A stretch of 12,311 nt of DNA, taken from the NCBI GenBank assembly GCA_016933355.1, contig JAFGBC010000080.1:1-12311 (forward strand), given 5' to 3'. The stretch's first letter is position 1. Each line of letters begins with the position of its first letter. The DNA comes from Candidatus Aminicenantota bacterium (GTDB lineage Bacteria; Acidobacteriota; Aminicenantia; Aminicenantales; JAFGBC01). Of this stretch, positions 1-6,798 are shown in pieces. The notes beneath the pieces were generated by a model. That model did no database searches. It was not told the origin of the DNA and saw nothing but the letters and a program-made list of their open reading frames with translations. Made by a program: the position numbers and the translations under genes.

Positions 1-32
1 AATCGGGTTTGGAGCGAGTTCCTCCACGTCAT
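1..32 (-). CDS. Possible N-terminus of the next gene, cut by the window edge
   Basis: An ATG at 32 (minus strand) stays open to the window edge and encodes about ten residues beginning MTWRNSLQTR. A Shine-Dalgarno-like GAGGTGA lies about 10 bases upstream and overlaps the stop codon of the solute-binding protein gene, as expected for a co-transcribed next gene. Ten residues are too few for a family assignment. The short basic N-terminus would suit a membrane protein such as a permease or a sensor kinase, but that is a guess. The call rests only on the start codon, the ribosome-binding site and the operon position. Confidence 0.3.
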   Translation of the reverse strand, partial: MTWRNSLQTR

Positions 33-42
33 TGTCGTTCGT

Positions 43-1680
43 TCACCTCTCAAACCAGATATCCTTGGCGTTCAAGAAAGAGAAGCCGAGGGGCGGCAGC
101 TTCACGCCGCGGACCTCGGGCTGAACCGACAGGCGGCGCCGGATGGAGTAGAGGGGGAGGACGGGCCGATCCTCGAGCAGGATCCGTTCGATTTCCCGGA
201 ACAGGCTGCTCCGCCGGGCCCAGCTCGGCTCGACGATGGCCTTCTCGAGCAGGCGGTCGACGGTCGGGTTGATGTAGCCCATCAGCCACTGGTTGACGAC
301 GGCCTGGGACTCGAACAGGGGCTGGATGACGGTCTCGGGGTCGGGAAAGACCATGTCCCAGTCGAAGAGGATCAGGTAGGGCTTTTCGAGGAGCTGGACG
401 GACGTCCCGTCCGCGACCGCGCGCCGCTCGACCTGGATCCCCAGCGCCTCGAGCTGGGCCTTGAGCTCCCGGTAGACGCGGGGCCGGCTCGTCCGAGGGT
501 TCTCGATCTCGATGACCGTCAGCTCGGGAAGGTCGCGGGCCATGACGATCCCCGCTTCCTCCAGCAGGGCTTTGGCCCGCCCCGGGTCGCAGCCCTCGCG
601 GTCGTCGAGCGGGAAGAAGCCGGGTATCTTGACCGGGATGATGTTGTGGGTCACCAAGGGCATGTGGAAAGAGCTCGTGGCGGCCTCGGCCAGCCGGGCC
701 TTGTCGACGGCCAGGCTCAGCGCCCTCCGGACAAAGGGGTCGTCGAGGGGCGGGATCCGGCAGCTAAAGGCGATGAAGCTGATGTCGAAGGGGTCGTCCT
801 CGACGACCTGATAGGGCGGCCGAGCCAGACGCTCCGACTCGCTGGGGATGATGTGGACGTCCCGGTCCCGGAACTGGTCCTCGGTAAAGTGGGGGCTGTA
901 CTCCAGGGCGTCCGGGTAGGCCGTCCGGCCGTAATAGTCGCGGTAGCGCTCCAGGCGGACGCCGACGACGTTGAGCTTGGGATCCCTCAACCAGTAGCCG
1001 AACCGGAACGGCCCCGTCCCCGCGGGCTTTAGGAAAAAGCCCTCGCCCTCGGCCCGGACGGCGTCCCGGGGCAGGATCTTGCAGAACGTCATGCAGAGCA
1101 GGTGGAGGCCCGAAACGTAGGAATTCGTCCAATGGATTTCAAACGTCGCCTTGTCCCGGACGACAAACCCGGCGACGTCGGCGGCCCGCCCCTGGAAAAA
1201 AGCCTCAGCGCCGACGACGCGCGACTGGATATACGTCCGGAAGCCGGCGTCGGCCCGGGGCGTCAGGAGCCGCTCGAGCGAAAACTTGACATCCTCGGCC
1301 GTGAGCTCGGCGCCGTTGTGGAAGCGAACACCCTGGCGGAGCTGGAACGTGTAGCGGCGGCCGTCCTCCGAGATGACCCAGTATTCGGCCAGGGCGGGTA
1401 CGACGTTGAGGTTGTTGTCGAGCCGGACGAGCCCGTCGTAGAGCTGTTCATAGAGGAAAGAGGGGCCCGTGACGATCGGGTCGAGCCGGAGGCTGAGATC
1501 GTTCGGGAAGGGCTTGACCCTCAGCGTTCCTCCCGTCTGCGGCCGGGCGGGACGGGGGACGCCGGCCTGGCGGGCGGCGAGTCCGAACGCGGTGCCGAGG
1601 ATCAGCAGGCCGGCCAGGAATCCGGTCCGCGCCCTCCCCCGCGGTTCGTGGTTTATCAGGATGGAGTGCGTTTTAGTCAT
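43..1680 (-). CDS. ABC transporter substrate-binding protein, family 5 (oligopeptide/dipeptide type)
   Basis: This 545-residue protein matches the usual length of DppA/OppA-like extracytoplasmic binding proteins (SBP_bac_5 family), which capture peptides, nickel or sugars for an ABC importer. A basic N-terminus is followed by a hydrophobic stretch at residues 20-36 and then a GGTLRV strand that commonly opens the mature domain. The family signature is visible as FHNGAELTAEDVKFSLERLL, followed by PAGTGPFRFGYW and DDPFVRRALSLAVDK. The C-terminal lobe contains RPVLPLYSIRR and a final LNAKDIWFER. There is no lipobox cysteine, so it is probably secreted to the periplasm rather than lipid-anchored. 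I chose the ATG at 1680, which gives a normal signal peptide. A TTG at 1725 would add 15 residues. The Shine-Dalgarno site is weak (GGGG about 14 bases upstream). No permease or ATPase partner lies in the window, so the substrate cannot be inferred from context. Confidence 0.9.
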   Translation of the reverse strand: MTKTHSILINHEPRGRARTGFLAGLLILGTAFGLAARQAGVPRPARPQTGGTLRVKPFPNDLSLRLDPIVTGPSFLYEQLYDGLVRLDNNLNVVPALAEYWVISEDGRRYTFQLRQGVRFHNGAELTAEDVKFSLERLLTPRADAGFRTYIQSRVVGAEAFFQGRAADVAGFVVRDKATFEIHWTNSYVSGLHLLCMTFCKILPRDAVRAEGEGFFLKPAGTGPFRFGYWLRDPKLNVVGVRLERYRDYYGRTAYPDALEYSPHFTEDQFRDRDVHIIPSESERLARPPYQVVEDDPFDISFIAFSCRIPPLDDPFVRRALSLAVDKARLAEAATSSFHMPLVTHNIIPVKIPGFFPLDDREGCDPGRAKALLEEAGIVMARDLPELTVIEIENPRTSRPRVYRELKAQLEALGIQVERRAVADGTSVQLLEKPYLILFDWDMVFPDPETVIQPLFESQAVVNQWLMGYINPTVDRLLEKAIVEPSWARRSSLFREIERILLEDRPVLPLYSIRRRLSVQPEVRGVKLPPLGFSFLNAKDIWFER

Positions 1681-1707
1681 GACGATCCAAGTACCCCGTC
1701 GGTCATA

Positions 1708-1730
1708 GATCCTAATAATTAGCAATCTTC
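1708..1730 (-). promoter_or_regulatory. Leader element upstream of the solute-binding protein gene
   Basis: On the minus strand the leader reads GAAGATTG-CTA, then AGGATC, ending 27 bases before the ATG at 1680. The same GAAGATTG(T)CTA...AGGATC arrangement occurs in the leader of the GNAT gene near 11296-11317, and a related version lies upstream of lipoprotein 2 at 8109-8122. This copy is the most degenerate of the three. Its function is unknown. Confidence 0.3.
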
Positions 1731-1789
1731 ATGCCACGAGGCGGGCCGGCTTCCTGCCCTATAAGCTCCGGAAAGTCCCGTAAAATAAC

Positions 1790-1833
1790 AAAAAAGGCCT
1801 CCTGTCCTGTAAATATATTTTACAGGCGGCGGC
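1790..1833 (-). terminator. Candidate intrinsic terminator after the dipeptidase gene
   Basis: About 30 bases past the dipeptidase stop, the minus strand carries an 8-bp perfect inverted repeat CCTGTAAA-TATAT-TTTACAGG (as read on the plus strand, 1806-1826). It is flanked by a second partial pairing (CCGCCTGT with ACAGGAGG, one mismatch) and then GGCC and six Ts (1790-1795). A composite stem followed by a T-tract at this distance fits Rho-independent termination. The AU-rich inner stem is atypical for a GC-rich genome, and the same bases can be read as an operator (separate entry). Confidence 0.4.
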
Positions 1834-1846
1834 CGGAGAATATCAA
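1806..1846 (-). promoter_or_regulatory. Possible promoter with palindromic operator for the solute-binding protein gene
   Basis: Read on the minus strand, TTGATA (1841-1846) is separated by 18 bases from TAAAAT (1817-1822), a reasonable sigma-70-type -35/-10 pair. The -10 lies inside the perfect 8-bp inverted repeat with a 5-base spacer at 1806-1826. That layout is typical of a dimeric repressor covering a promoter. The resulting leader to the ATG at 1680 would be about 130 bases. The alternative, a terminator hairpin, is listed separately. Confidence 0.35.
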
Positions 1847-1863
1847 CCGTTTCGTCGCTTTGG

Positions 1864-3129
1864 TCAGGAAGCGTCGGCCCGGAGCCGGCGGGCGACCTTG
1901 ATGACGTCGCGGAAGACGCGCAGGGTGTTCCCGCTCCAGATCTTCGCGATCTCGTCCTCGCCGTAGCCGCGGCGGAGAAGTTCCTCCGTCACATGGAACA
2001 TCTCGCCCGCGTCGTTGCAGCCGATGACGCCTCCGCCGCCGTCGAAATCGGTCCCGATCCCGACGTGGTCGATCCCGACGACCTTGCGGACATGGTCGAT
2101 GTGGTCGACCAGGTCCTTGAGCGTCGCTCTGGTTTCGGGGTATTTGCGGTTGACGGCCTCGAACGCCTCCCGAACCTTAATGCGGGTCGCCTCGTCCCGG
2201 ATATCCCGGAAGGAGCCAAAAGTCTTCCGGAGGTCCTGGAGAGCCTGCTCGCGGTCGGGGTTGGGAGGCGTCGCCTTGACGTAGCTCGACAGGAAGCAGA
2301 TCTGGATGACGCCGCCGTTCTTCGCCAGGACGCGGAGCATGTCGTCGCTGAGGTTGCGGGGGTTGTCGCAGACCGCCCGCGCGCAGGAATGGGAGGCCAC
2401 CACGGGAGCCGCCGTCTCGCGGAGGACGTCGTAGAAGGACTCGTCGGAGGCGTGGGAGACATCGACGATGATCCCGGCCCGGTTGCAAGCGCGGACGACT
2501 TCGGCCCCGAACGCGCTCAGTCCCGCGTCCTCGGGATCTTGCTGGTCGGTCGAGGAGTCGCAGATATCGTTGTCGCGGGTGTGGACCAAGGTCATCATCC
2601 TCACGCCCAGCTCGTGAAAATCTCCGATCAGGGACAGGTCTTTGCCGATCGGATATCCGTTCTCCATACTGATGAAGGCGATGAGCCGGCCTTCCCGCTT
2701 GAGACGCAGGGCGTCATCGGGCGTCAGGGCCAGGCCGACGAGGTTCGGGTATTCCCGGCACATCGTCTTGACGGCCTCGATTTGGTTGAGGGCGGCTTGG
2801 CGGGCTTTGGCATATCCTTCCGGCGTCCGTTGGCCCTGGCCGACGAACGCGGCGAAGAACTCGGCGTCGAGCCGTCCCCGCTTCATGCGCGGCAGGTCGA
2901 CCTGGCCGCCCCCCCGCGTCGCGGCGTCATGAGCCTCCCCCGCTTTCCAGTCGCTCCGGGCCAAGTTGTGGGGCGTGTCGCAATGGGTGTCGATGGAGAG
3001 GAACCGGTCATGAATCCGCTGGGCGCGGACGGCCGGGTCGGCGGGCGTCTGGGACACCCGGCAGCCCGCGACGGCGAAAGCGAGGGTCAAGACGCCTAAA
3101 AGGATGGGTCGGATCAATCTCAGCGGCAT
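1864..3129 (-). CDS. Membrane dipeptidase, peptidase family M19 (renal dipeptidase-like), lipoprotein
   Basis: This 421-residue zinc peptidase resembles mammalian DPEP1 and bacterial M19 enzymes, which hydrolyse dipeptides, often with tolerance for D-residues. The expected metal and catalytic residues are all visible: H49 and D51 in SIDTHCDTPHNL, the bridging E156 in SMENGYPIG, H226 in DVSHAS, H247 in ASHSCARAV and D361 in GIGTDFDGG. The C-terminal IWSGNTLRVF (397-406) is also typical of the family. The N-terminus is a signal peptide ending in AVAGC, with C23 as the probable lipidated residue, so it is likely anchored in the envelope. The ATG at 3129 was chosen because a strong AGGAAGGAG sits 6 bases upstream. 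An upstream in-frame start at 3183 would place the promoter inside the coding region. The gene has its own promoter and probably forms a separate unit from bamA. Uptake or recycling of peptides together with the downstream binding protein is plausible but inferred. Confidence 0.93.
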   Translation of the reverse strand: MPLRLIRPILLGVLTLAFAVAGCRVSQTPADPAVRAQRIHDRFLSIDTHCDTPHNLARSDWKAGEAHDAATRGGGQVDLPRMKRGRLDAEFFAAFVGQGQRTPEGYAKARQAALNQIEAVKTMCREYPNLVGLALTPDDALRLKREGRLIAFISMENGYPIGKDLSLIGDFHELGVRMMTLVHTRDNDICDSSTDQQDPEDAGLSAFGAEVVRACNRAGIIVDVSHASDESFYDVLRETAAPVVASHSCARAVCDNPRNLSDDMLRVLAKNGGVIQICFLSSYVKATPPNPDREQALQDLRKTFGSFRDIRDEATRIKVREAFEAVNRKYPETRATLKDLVDHIDHVRKVVGIDHVGIGTDFDGGGGVIGCNDAGEMFHVTEELLRRGYGEDEIAKIWSGNTLRVFRDVIKVARRLRADAS

Positions 3130-3171
3130 GGGGCGCTCCTTCCTGAAACGGCGTTCGCTCCGCAGATTCGG

Positions 3172-3180
3172 ATTATAGCA
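3172..3180 (-). promoter_or_regulatory. Extended -10 promoter of the dipeptidase gene
   Basis: The minus strand reads TGCTATAAT, a perfect TATAAT (3172-3177) with the TG extension one base upstream. Transcription would begin near 3165, giving a leader of about 36 bases that contains the AGGAAGGAG ribosome-binding site. No good -35 hexamer is seen, which is acceptable for an extended -10 promoter. Its place between the bamA hairpin and the dipeptidase start fits a new transcription unit. Confidence 0.6.
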
Positions 3181-3185
3181 CAACC

Positions 3186-3203
3186 GCGGCCTAACGGGGC
3201 CGC
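3186..3203 (-). terminator. GC-rich hairpin just after bamA
   Basis: A perfect 6-bp stem GCGGCC / GGCCGC with a 6-base loop begins within three bases of the bamA stop codon. No T-tract follows, so it is not a canonical intrinsic terminator. It could be an attenuating or mRNA-stabilising 3' hairpin at the end of the envelope operon. The promoter for the next gene lies immediately downstream. Confidence 0.35.
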
Positions 3204-3205
3204 CG

Positions 3206-5539
3206 TCAGAAGGTGGAGCCGACCGCGAAGCGGAAGGCGAAGTTGGACGTCTGCCCGCTCGTCCGCTCGTTGTTCCAGGCGAAGATGAGCCGGAACGGCA
3301 CGCGCAGGGCGGGGACGAACATCCTCAGCTCGAGCCCGGCCGACGTGTAGAGGTTGGCCAGGCTGACGGTCTCGCGGCGGGCGAAGGCATTCCCGGCGTC
3401 GTAGAACAAGATGGCGGTGAGCGGGCCGCCGAACGGAATGTGATACTCGGCGTTGAGGACGAGAGACTTCTCGCCGCCGGTGTTATAGCCCGCGTCGCTG
3501 CGCGGCCCGACCTGATAGATCTCGTAGCCGCGGATCGAACGCTCTCCCCCCAGGTAGAACCTCTCCCAGAACGGGACGCTCGAGCCGCCCGTCGACTTGA
3601 TGAACTGGTACTCGGCGTGGAGGCCGAGGACGTTGTTTCCCAGCAGGGGATGGTAATAGGTCCACTCGAACTGGGGCTTGATGAACTCGATTTCGCCGCC
3701 CAGGATGCCGCCCGCGACCTTGCAGCCGGCGAGCATCAGCATGCCGCGGGTCGGCGTCAGGGGGCTGTCCACCGTGTTGCGATAGAAGGTGGCCGACAGG
3801 CTTCCGACGTAATAATGCCCGTAGCCGTAGGCCCCTCCATAATAATAGGGATTGTATTCGGAGGCCGTCTCGTCGTCGTTCTCGATCGGCGCCGACCCGA
3901 CGTCCATGTACTCGTACGCATAGGACAGGCTCGTCATCCAGAAGCCGCGGACCCGAACGCCCGCGTTGTAGTTGACCCCCCGCGAGTCCTGGCTGAACAG
4001 GTTCGGATAATAGATGGAGCGTTTGAAGACGTTCAGCCCCAGGCTGACCGGTTTGTCCAGGACATAGGGCTCCGTGAACCCGAACGAATAATTCTTGACG
4101 CGCTTGCCGAACTGGCCTGCGAGCTCCAGGCTCTCGCCCGTCCCGAGCAGGTTGACGGTCGAATAGCTCAGGGCCAGGAATGTCCCTTCGTAGCCGCTGT
4201 AGCCGGCCGAGAACTGGATGTTGTTGCGCTGGAGCTCCTTGACGTTGACCGTGACGTCGAACCGGTTAAGATCCTCGGCGCTGGGTTTGATCTCGGGCTC
4301 CTTCTCCAGGTCGACCAGCCCGAGCTGCTTGATCCGTGTGACGCTGTCCTTGAACAGGGCCAGGCTGAAGCGGTCGCCCTCCCGCATCAGGAACTCCCGC
4401 CGGATGACCTTGTCCTTGGTGTAAAGGTTGCCCCGGAATTCGAGCCGGTTGAGGACGGTCGGCTCGCCCTCCTGGACGTTGAAGACGAGCCGGACCGTCT
4501 TGCCCTTCGGGTCGAGGGTTTCGACGGGTACGATCTGGGCGTAGAGGTAGCCGAAGTTCCGGTACAGCTCGCCGATCTTCTCGACCGCCTTGTCCCGCCG
4601 CTTGGAGCTGTAGAATCGGCCCGGCTCGAGGCCGACCATGGCCCGGAGGGCGCCGGCCGCCAGCCGCTGCGAACCCTCGACCCGGACTTCGCCGACGGTG
4701 TAGCGCTCGCCGGCCCGGACCGGGATGACGAGGCGCTTCATCGGTTGCTTCTTGAAGAGGACGGACAGCCGCGGCGCCTCCTCGATCCGGGGCTCGCCGA
4801 TCGCGGCTTCCATATAGCCCTTCTCGCGAAGCTTGTTCCGGACCCGGTCGAGGTCGTCGTGGAGCTTATCCGCCTTGAAGATGTCCTTGCCCCCGACCCA
4901 GGACAGCAGGCCGTGGGCCTTGTTGTCCTTCATGGCCGAGGCCAGGACGTCGGAGGGCAGCGGAAGGTCGCCCTCGAAGACGACTTGGCCGACCCGGTTC
5001 CGCGGCCCTTCCTTGATCCGGACGACGAGGCCGAGGTCGTCGGCGGCGGCCCCCGCGACCGGCCGCAGGGCGGCCCGCACCTCGCCCCCGCTCAGCCCCT
5101 TCTCGACGAACATCGATGCGATCGTCGACTTGATCTTGTGGATCTTGGCGGGGGTGATATAGGTATAGGGCAACGGGTAGAGGTCCTTCTCCTTGAGCTT
5201 GCCGACGATGTCGTCGTCCTTGAGCTTCTTCCCGCCCCGGAAGCGGACGGTCTTGACGACGGGGTTCTCCTCGACGATGATCCGGACGACCTTGCCGGAA
5301 GGGCTATCGTCGGCCTCGATCTTGATGTCGGCGAAGAAGCCGGTCGACCACAGGATCCGGAAGTCGCGGCGCAGGATCTCCTCGTTGAAAGAATCCCCTT
5401 CCTTGCACGAGAGATAATAGAGGACCGTCTCCCGGCTGATCCTTTTATTGCCGACGACCTCGATCCGGTCCACGATGGCGGCGCCGGCCGCCGCGGCCAG
5501 GGACGCCAGAAGCGCCAGGGCGGACAGGATCCTTTTCAT
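3206..5539 (-). CDS. bamA: Outer-membrane protein assembly factor BamA (Omp85 family)
   Basis: This 777-residue protein is of the normal length for BamA, which folds and inserts beta-barrel proteins into the outer membrane. After a signal peptide (about 1-20), five POTRA-like units follow, beginning near VDRIEVVGN (23), VKTVRFRGG (95), RVGQVVFEG (182), TVGEVRVEG (281) and TVLNRLEFRG (361). The barrel starts near 440 and shows FTEPYVLDKP (488-497), SPLTPTRGM (592-600) and the lid-loop motif IRGY (669-672, the VRGF/Y position). The protein ends in a terminal phenylalanine, as expected for a beta-signal. A tyrosine- and glycine-rich loop lies at about 562-577. The ATG at 5539 forms an ATGA overlap with the stop of the preceding barrel gene. 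An upstream in-frame start near 5779 would overlap that gene almost completely and has no signal peptide. Five POTRA units favour BamA over TamA, but a second genomic copy elsewhere cannot be excluded. Confidence 0.93.
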   Translation of the reverse strand: MKRILSALALLASLAAAAGAAIVDRIEVVGNKRISRETVLYYLSCKEGDSFNEEILRRDFRILWSTGFFADIKIEADDSPSGKVVRIIVEENPVVKTVRFRGGKKLKDDDIVGKLKEKDLYPLPYTYITPAKIHKIKSTIASMFVEKGLSGGEVRAALRPVAGAAADDLGLVVRIKEGPRNRVGQVVFEGDLPLPSDVLASAMKDNKAHGLLSWVGGKDIFKADKLHDDLDRVRNKLREKGYMEAAIGEPRIEEAPRLSVLFKKQPMKRLVIPVRAGERYTVGEVRVEGSQRLAAGALRAMVGLEPGRFYSSKRRDKAVEKIGELYRNFGYLYAQIVPVETLDPKGKTVRLVFNVQEGEPTVLNRLEFRGNLYTKDKVIRREFLMREGDRFSLALFKDSVTRIKQLGLVDLEKEPEIKPSAEDLNRFDVTVNVKELQRNNIQFSAGYSGYEGTFLALSYSTVNLLGTGESLELAGQFGKRVKNYSFGFTEPYVLDKPVSLGLNVFKRSIYYPNLFSQDSRGVNYNAGVRVRGFWMTSLSYAYEYMDVGSAPIENDDETASEYNPYYYGGAYGYGHYYVGSLSATFYRNTVDSPLTPTRGMLMLAGCKVAGGILGGEIEFIKPQFEWTYYHPLLGNNVLGLHAEYQFIKSTGGSSVPFWERFYLGGERSIRGYEIYQVGPRSDAGYNTGGEKSLVLNAEYHIPFGGPLTAILFYDAGNAFARRETVSLANLYTSAGLELRMFVPALRVPFRLIFAWNNERTSGQTSNFAFRFAVGSTF

Positions 5540-6195
5540 CGGACTCGGCCGAAGCGATAGACGAGGCCGATCGTCAGGGCCGCGAAGTCCTGCTGGGTGA
5601 AGTCGTCCGTGCCGAACTTGGCCGGATTCCGGGCGAACAGGAAATGGTACTTGAGCTCGGCCGACGCGTAGACCCGGCCGAAGAGATAGGCCTCGGCGCC
5701 GATCCCGGCGTTGAAGCCCGGGCTGACGGCGCCGAATGATTCGGAGGGCTTGCTCGGCGCCGGCCAGGCGTCGCCCCAAAGAGCGGTCCGGCTGAACCGC
5801 CAGGGATAAACGCCCAGGCCCGCCGTCAGGTAAGGATCGATCGCGAAACCCGAACTCAGGAACACCGTGGCGTTGAGGGTCGCCGTCTGGATGTTGAGGG
5901 CGGGCGAGCCCTCCTTGTAATCAAAGGGACGCTGGTCCTTCTTGACCGAGAGCCACGCGAACCCGTAGCCGGCTTCCAGGCAGACGAAGTCGTTGAACCG
6001 GTAGCGGACGGCCGCGGCCAGCCCGGCGCCGACGTTCACGACCGCCGAAGTCTTGGCGGCGTCGTTGAAGCGGCCGTCGACGGCCGTGACCCCGCCCGGC
6101 GTCAGCTTGAGGCTGAAACGGTTCGCGACGCCGGCGGCCGCCGGCGCGGCGGCGACCAGCAACCCGACGGCCAGCCCGTATCCGATGCGTTTCAT
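5536..6195 (-). CDS. Small outer-membrane beta-barrel protein (copy 1)
   Basis: The protein has 219 residues and a Sec signal peptide (MKRIGYGLAVGLL... to about AAA-G, residue 22). The rest alternates polar and hydrophobic residues with aromatic girdles, as in 8-stranded OmpA/OmpW-like barrels, for example FVCLEAGYGFAWL, PYLTAGLGVYPWRF, VYASAELKYHFLF and ALTIGLVYRFG. It is a clear paralogue of the barrel at 6795-7508: both share KxDQRPxxYK, PYLTxGxGxxPWR, SPxxNxGxG and LFAxxxAKFG at matching positions. It ends YRFGRVR, so the last aromatic residue is not terminal. The ATG at 6195 has GAGGAG six bases upstream. It follows lipoprotein 1 by 27 bases and overlaps bamA by ATGA, implying translational coupling. 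Its precise role is unknown. It could be a porin-like or structural protein, or a partner of the adjacent lipoprotein. Confidence 0.82.
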   Translation of the reverse strand: MKRIGYGLAVGLLVAAAPAAAGVANRFSLKLTPGGVTAVDGRFNDAAKTSAVVNVGAGLAAAVRYRFNDFVCLEAGYGFAWLSVKKDQRPFDYKEGSPALNIQTATLNATVFLSSGFAIDPYLTAGLGVYPWRFSRTALWGDAWPAPSKPSESFGAVSPGFNAGIGAEAYLFGRVYASAELKYHFLFARNPAKFGTDDFTQQDFAALTIGLVYRFGRVR

Positions 6196-6222
6196 GCGGC
6201 GCTCCTCGTTTCCGGCGCGGCC

Positions 6223-6798
6223 TCAGCGAAGGACGAGGACCGCGATCGTCCACTCATAGTCTTTGTTGTCGTCGACGGCGATCGTCGTCGAGGCGATCTC
6301 CCGCCCGTCGCTGAGACGGCAGGCCTTGAGAAACCTCCGGCCGTAGGCGACGTCGATGATCCAGCGGTTCTCGTCATCGACGAGGTCGAACTGGTAGACG
6401 CCGTCCAGTTCGACGCGGACCGACTGGCCGCAGACGTTGGTCACCTTGATATCCGGGGGATCGTCGATCATCCAGGCATAATCGACTCGGTCCGTGACCT
6501 CGATCGTCGTCGCATCTAAGACGACGTCCGTCCCGGCCCGCTTAGCTACAAGCTCGTGGTCGGCGAGCTCGACGTCGTCGATCTCGATCGTCCACTGGTC
6601 GCGGACGGCGAATTGGAGCTCGCCGTCCATGTAGAGGTCGACCGTTTCGCCCACCTCGTTGCTGACCAGGATATCGGCCTCGCCCTCGTCGGGCGCGGTC
6701 GGGCTCTTGCAGCCGGGGGCTGTCGCGATCAGGGCCAGGACCGCCAAACCGCCCAGACAGCCGCGAAACATCCGTCGCCTCATCGCCGCTGACGTCAT
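6223..6798 (-). CDS. Lipoprotein with two internal PEGA-like repeats (copy 1)
   Basis: The protein has 191 residues and a signal peptide ending ATAPGC, with C30 as a possible but imperfect lipobox cysteine. The mature part is two repeats of about 71-73 residues, A (41-111) and B (112-184). Each runs I-x-V-x-N-x-x-G, then a DG/QF strand pair, then TTI-x-V and a closing DY-x-W-x-I. The layout resembles PEGA-type beta-sandwich domains, but I do not recognise a named family. It is paralogous to the lipoprotein at 7493-8086: by eye 39 of 71 residues match in repeat A and 44 of 73 in repeat B. The ATG at 6798 overlaps the stop of barrel 2 (ATGA), and its ribosome-binding site lies inside that gene's acidic tail codons. 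A role as an envelope partner of the neighbouring barrel is inferred from the conserved pairing. Confidence 0.8.
   Translation of the reverse strand: MTSAAMRRRMFRGCLGGLAVLALIATAPGCKSPTAPDEGEADILVSNEVGETVDLYMDGELQFAVRDQWTIEIDDVELADHELVAKRAGTDVVLDATTIEVTDRVDYAWMIDDPPDIKVTNVCGQSVRVELDGVYQFDLVDDENRWIIDVAYGRRFLKACRLSDGREIASTTIAVDDNKDYEWTIAVLVLR

Noticed and set aside
1993..3099. A 368-codon plus-strand frame opposite the dipeptidase gene
   Set aside because: It is antisense to an M19 protein with all metal ligands intact. The composition (VVD/ADD-rich) is typical of a codon shadow.
3440..5560. A 706-codon open frame on the plus strand opposite bamA
   Set aside because: It mirrors the bamA codons. 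The translation is low-complexity (rich in Asp, Leu, Val, Arg), with no signal peptide, domain or ribosome-binding site, whereas the minus strand encodes a complete BamA. Long antisense frames are common in GC-rich genes.
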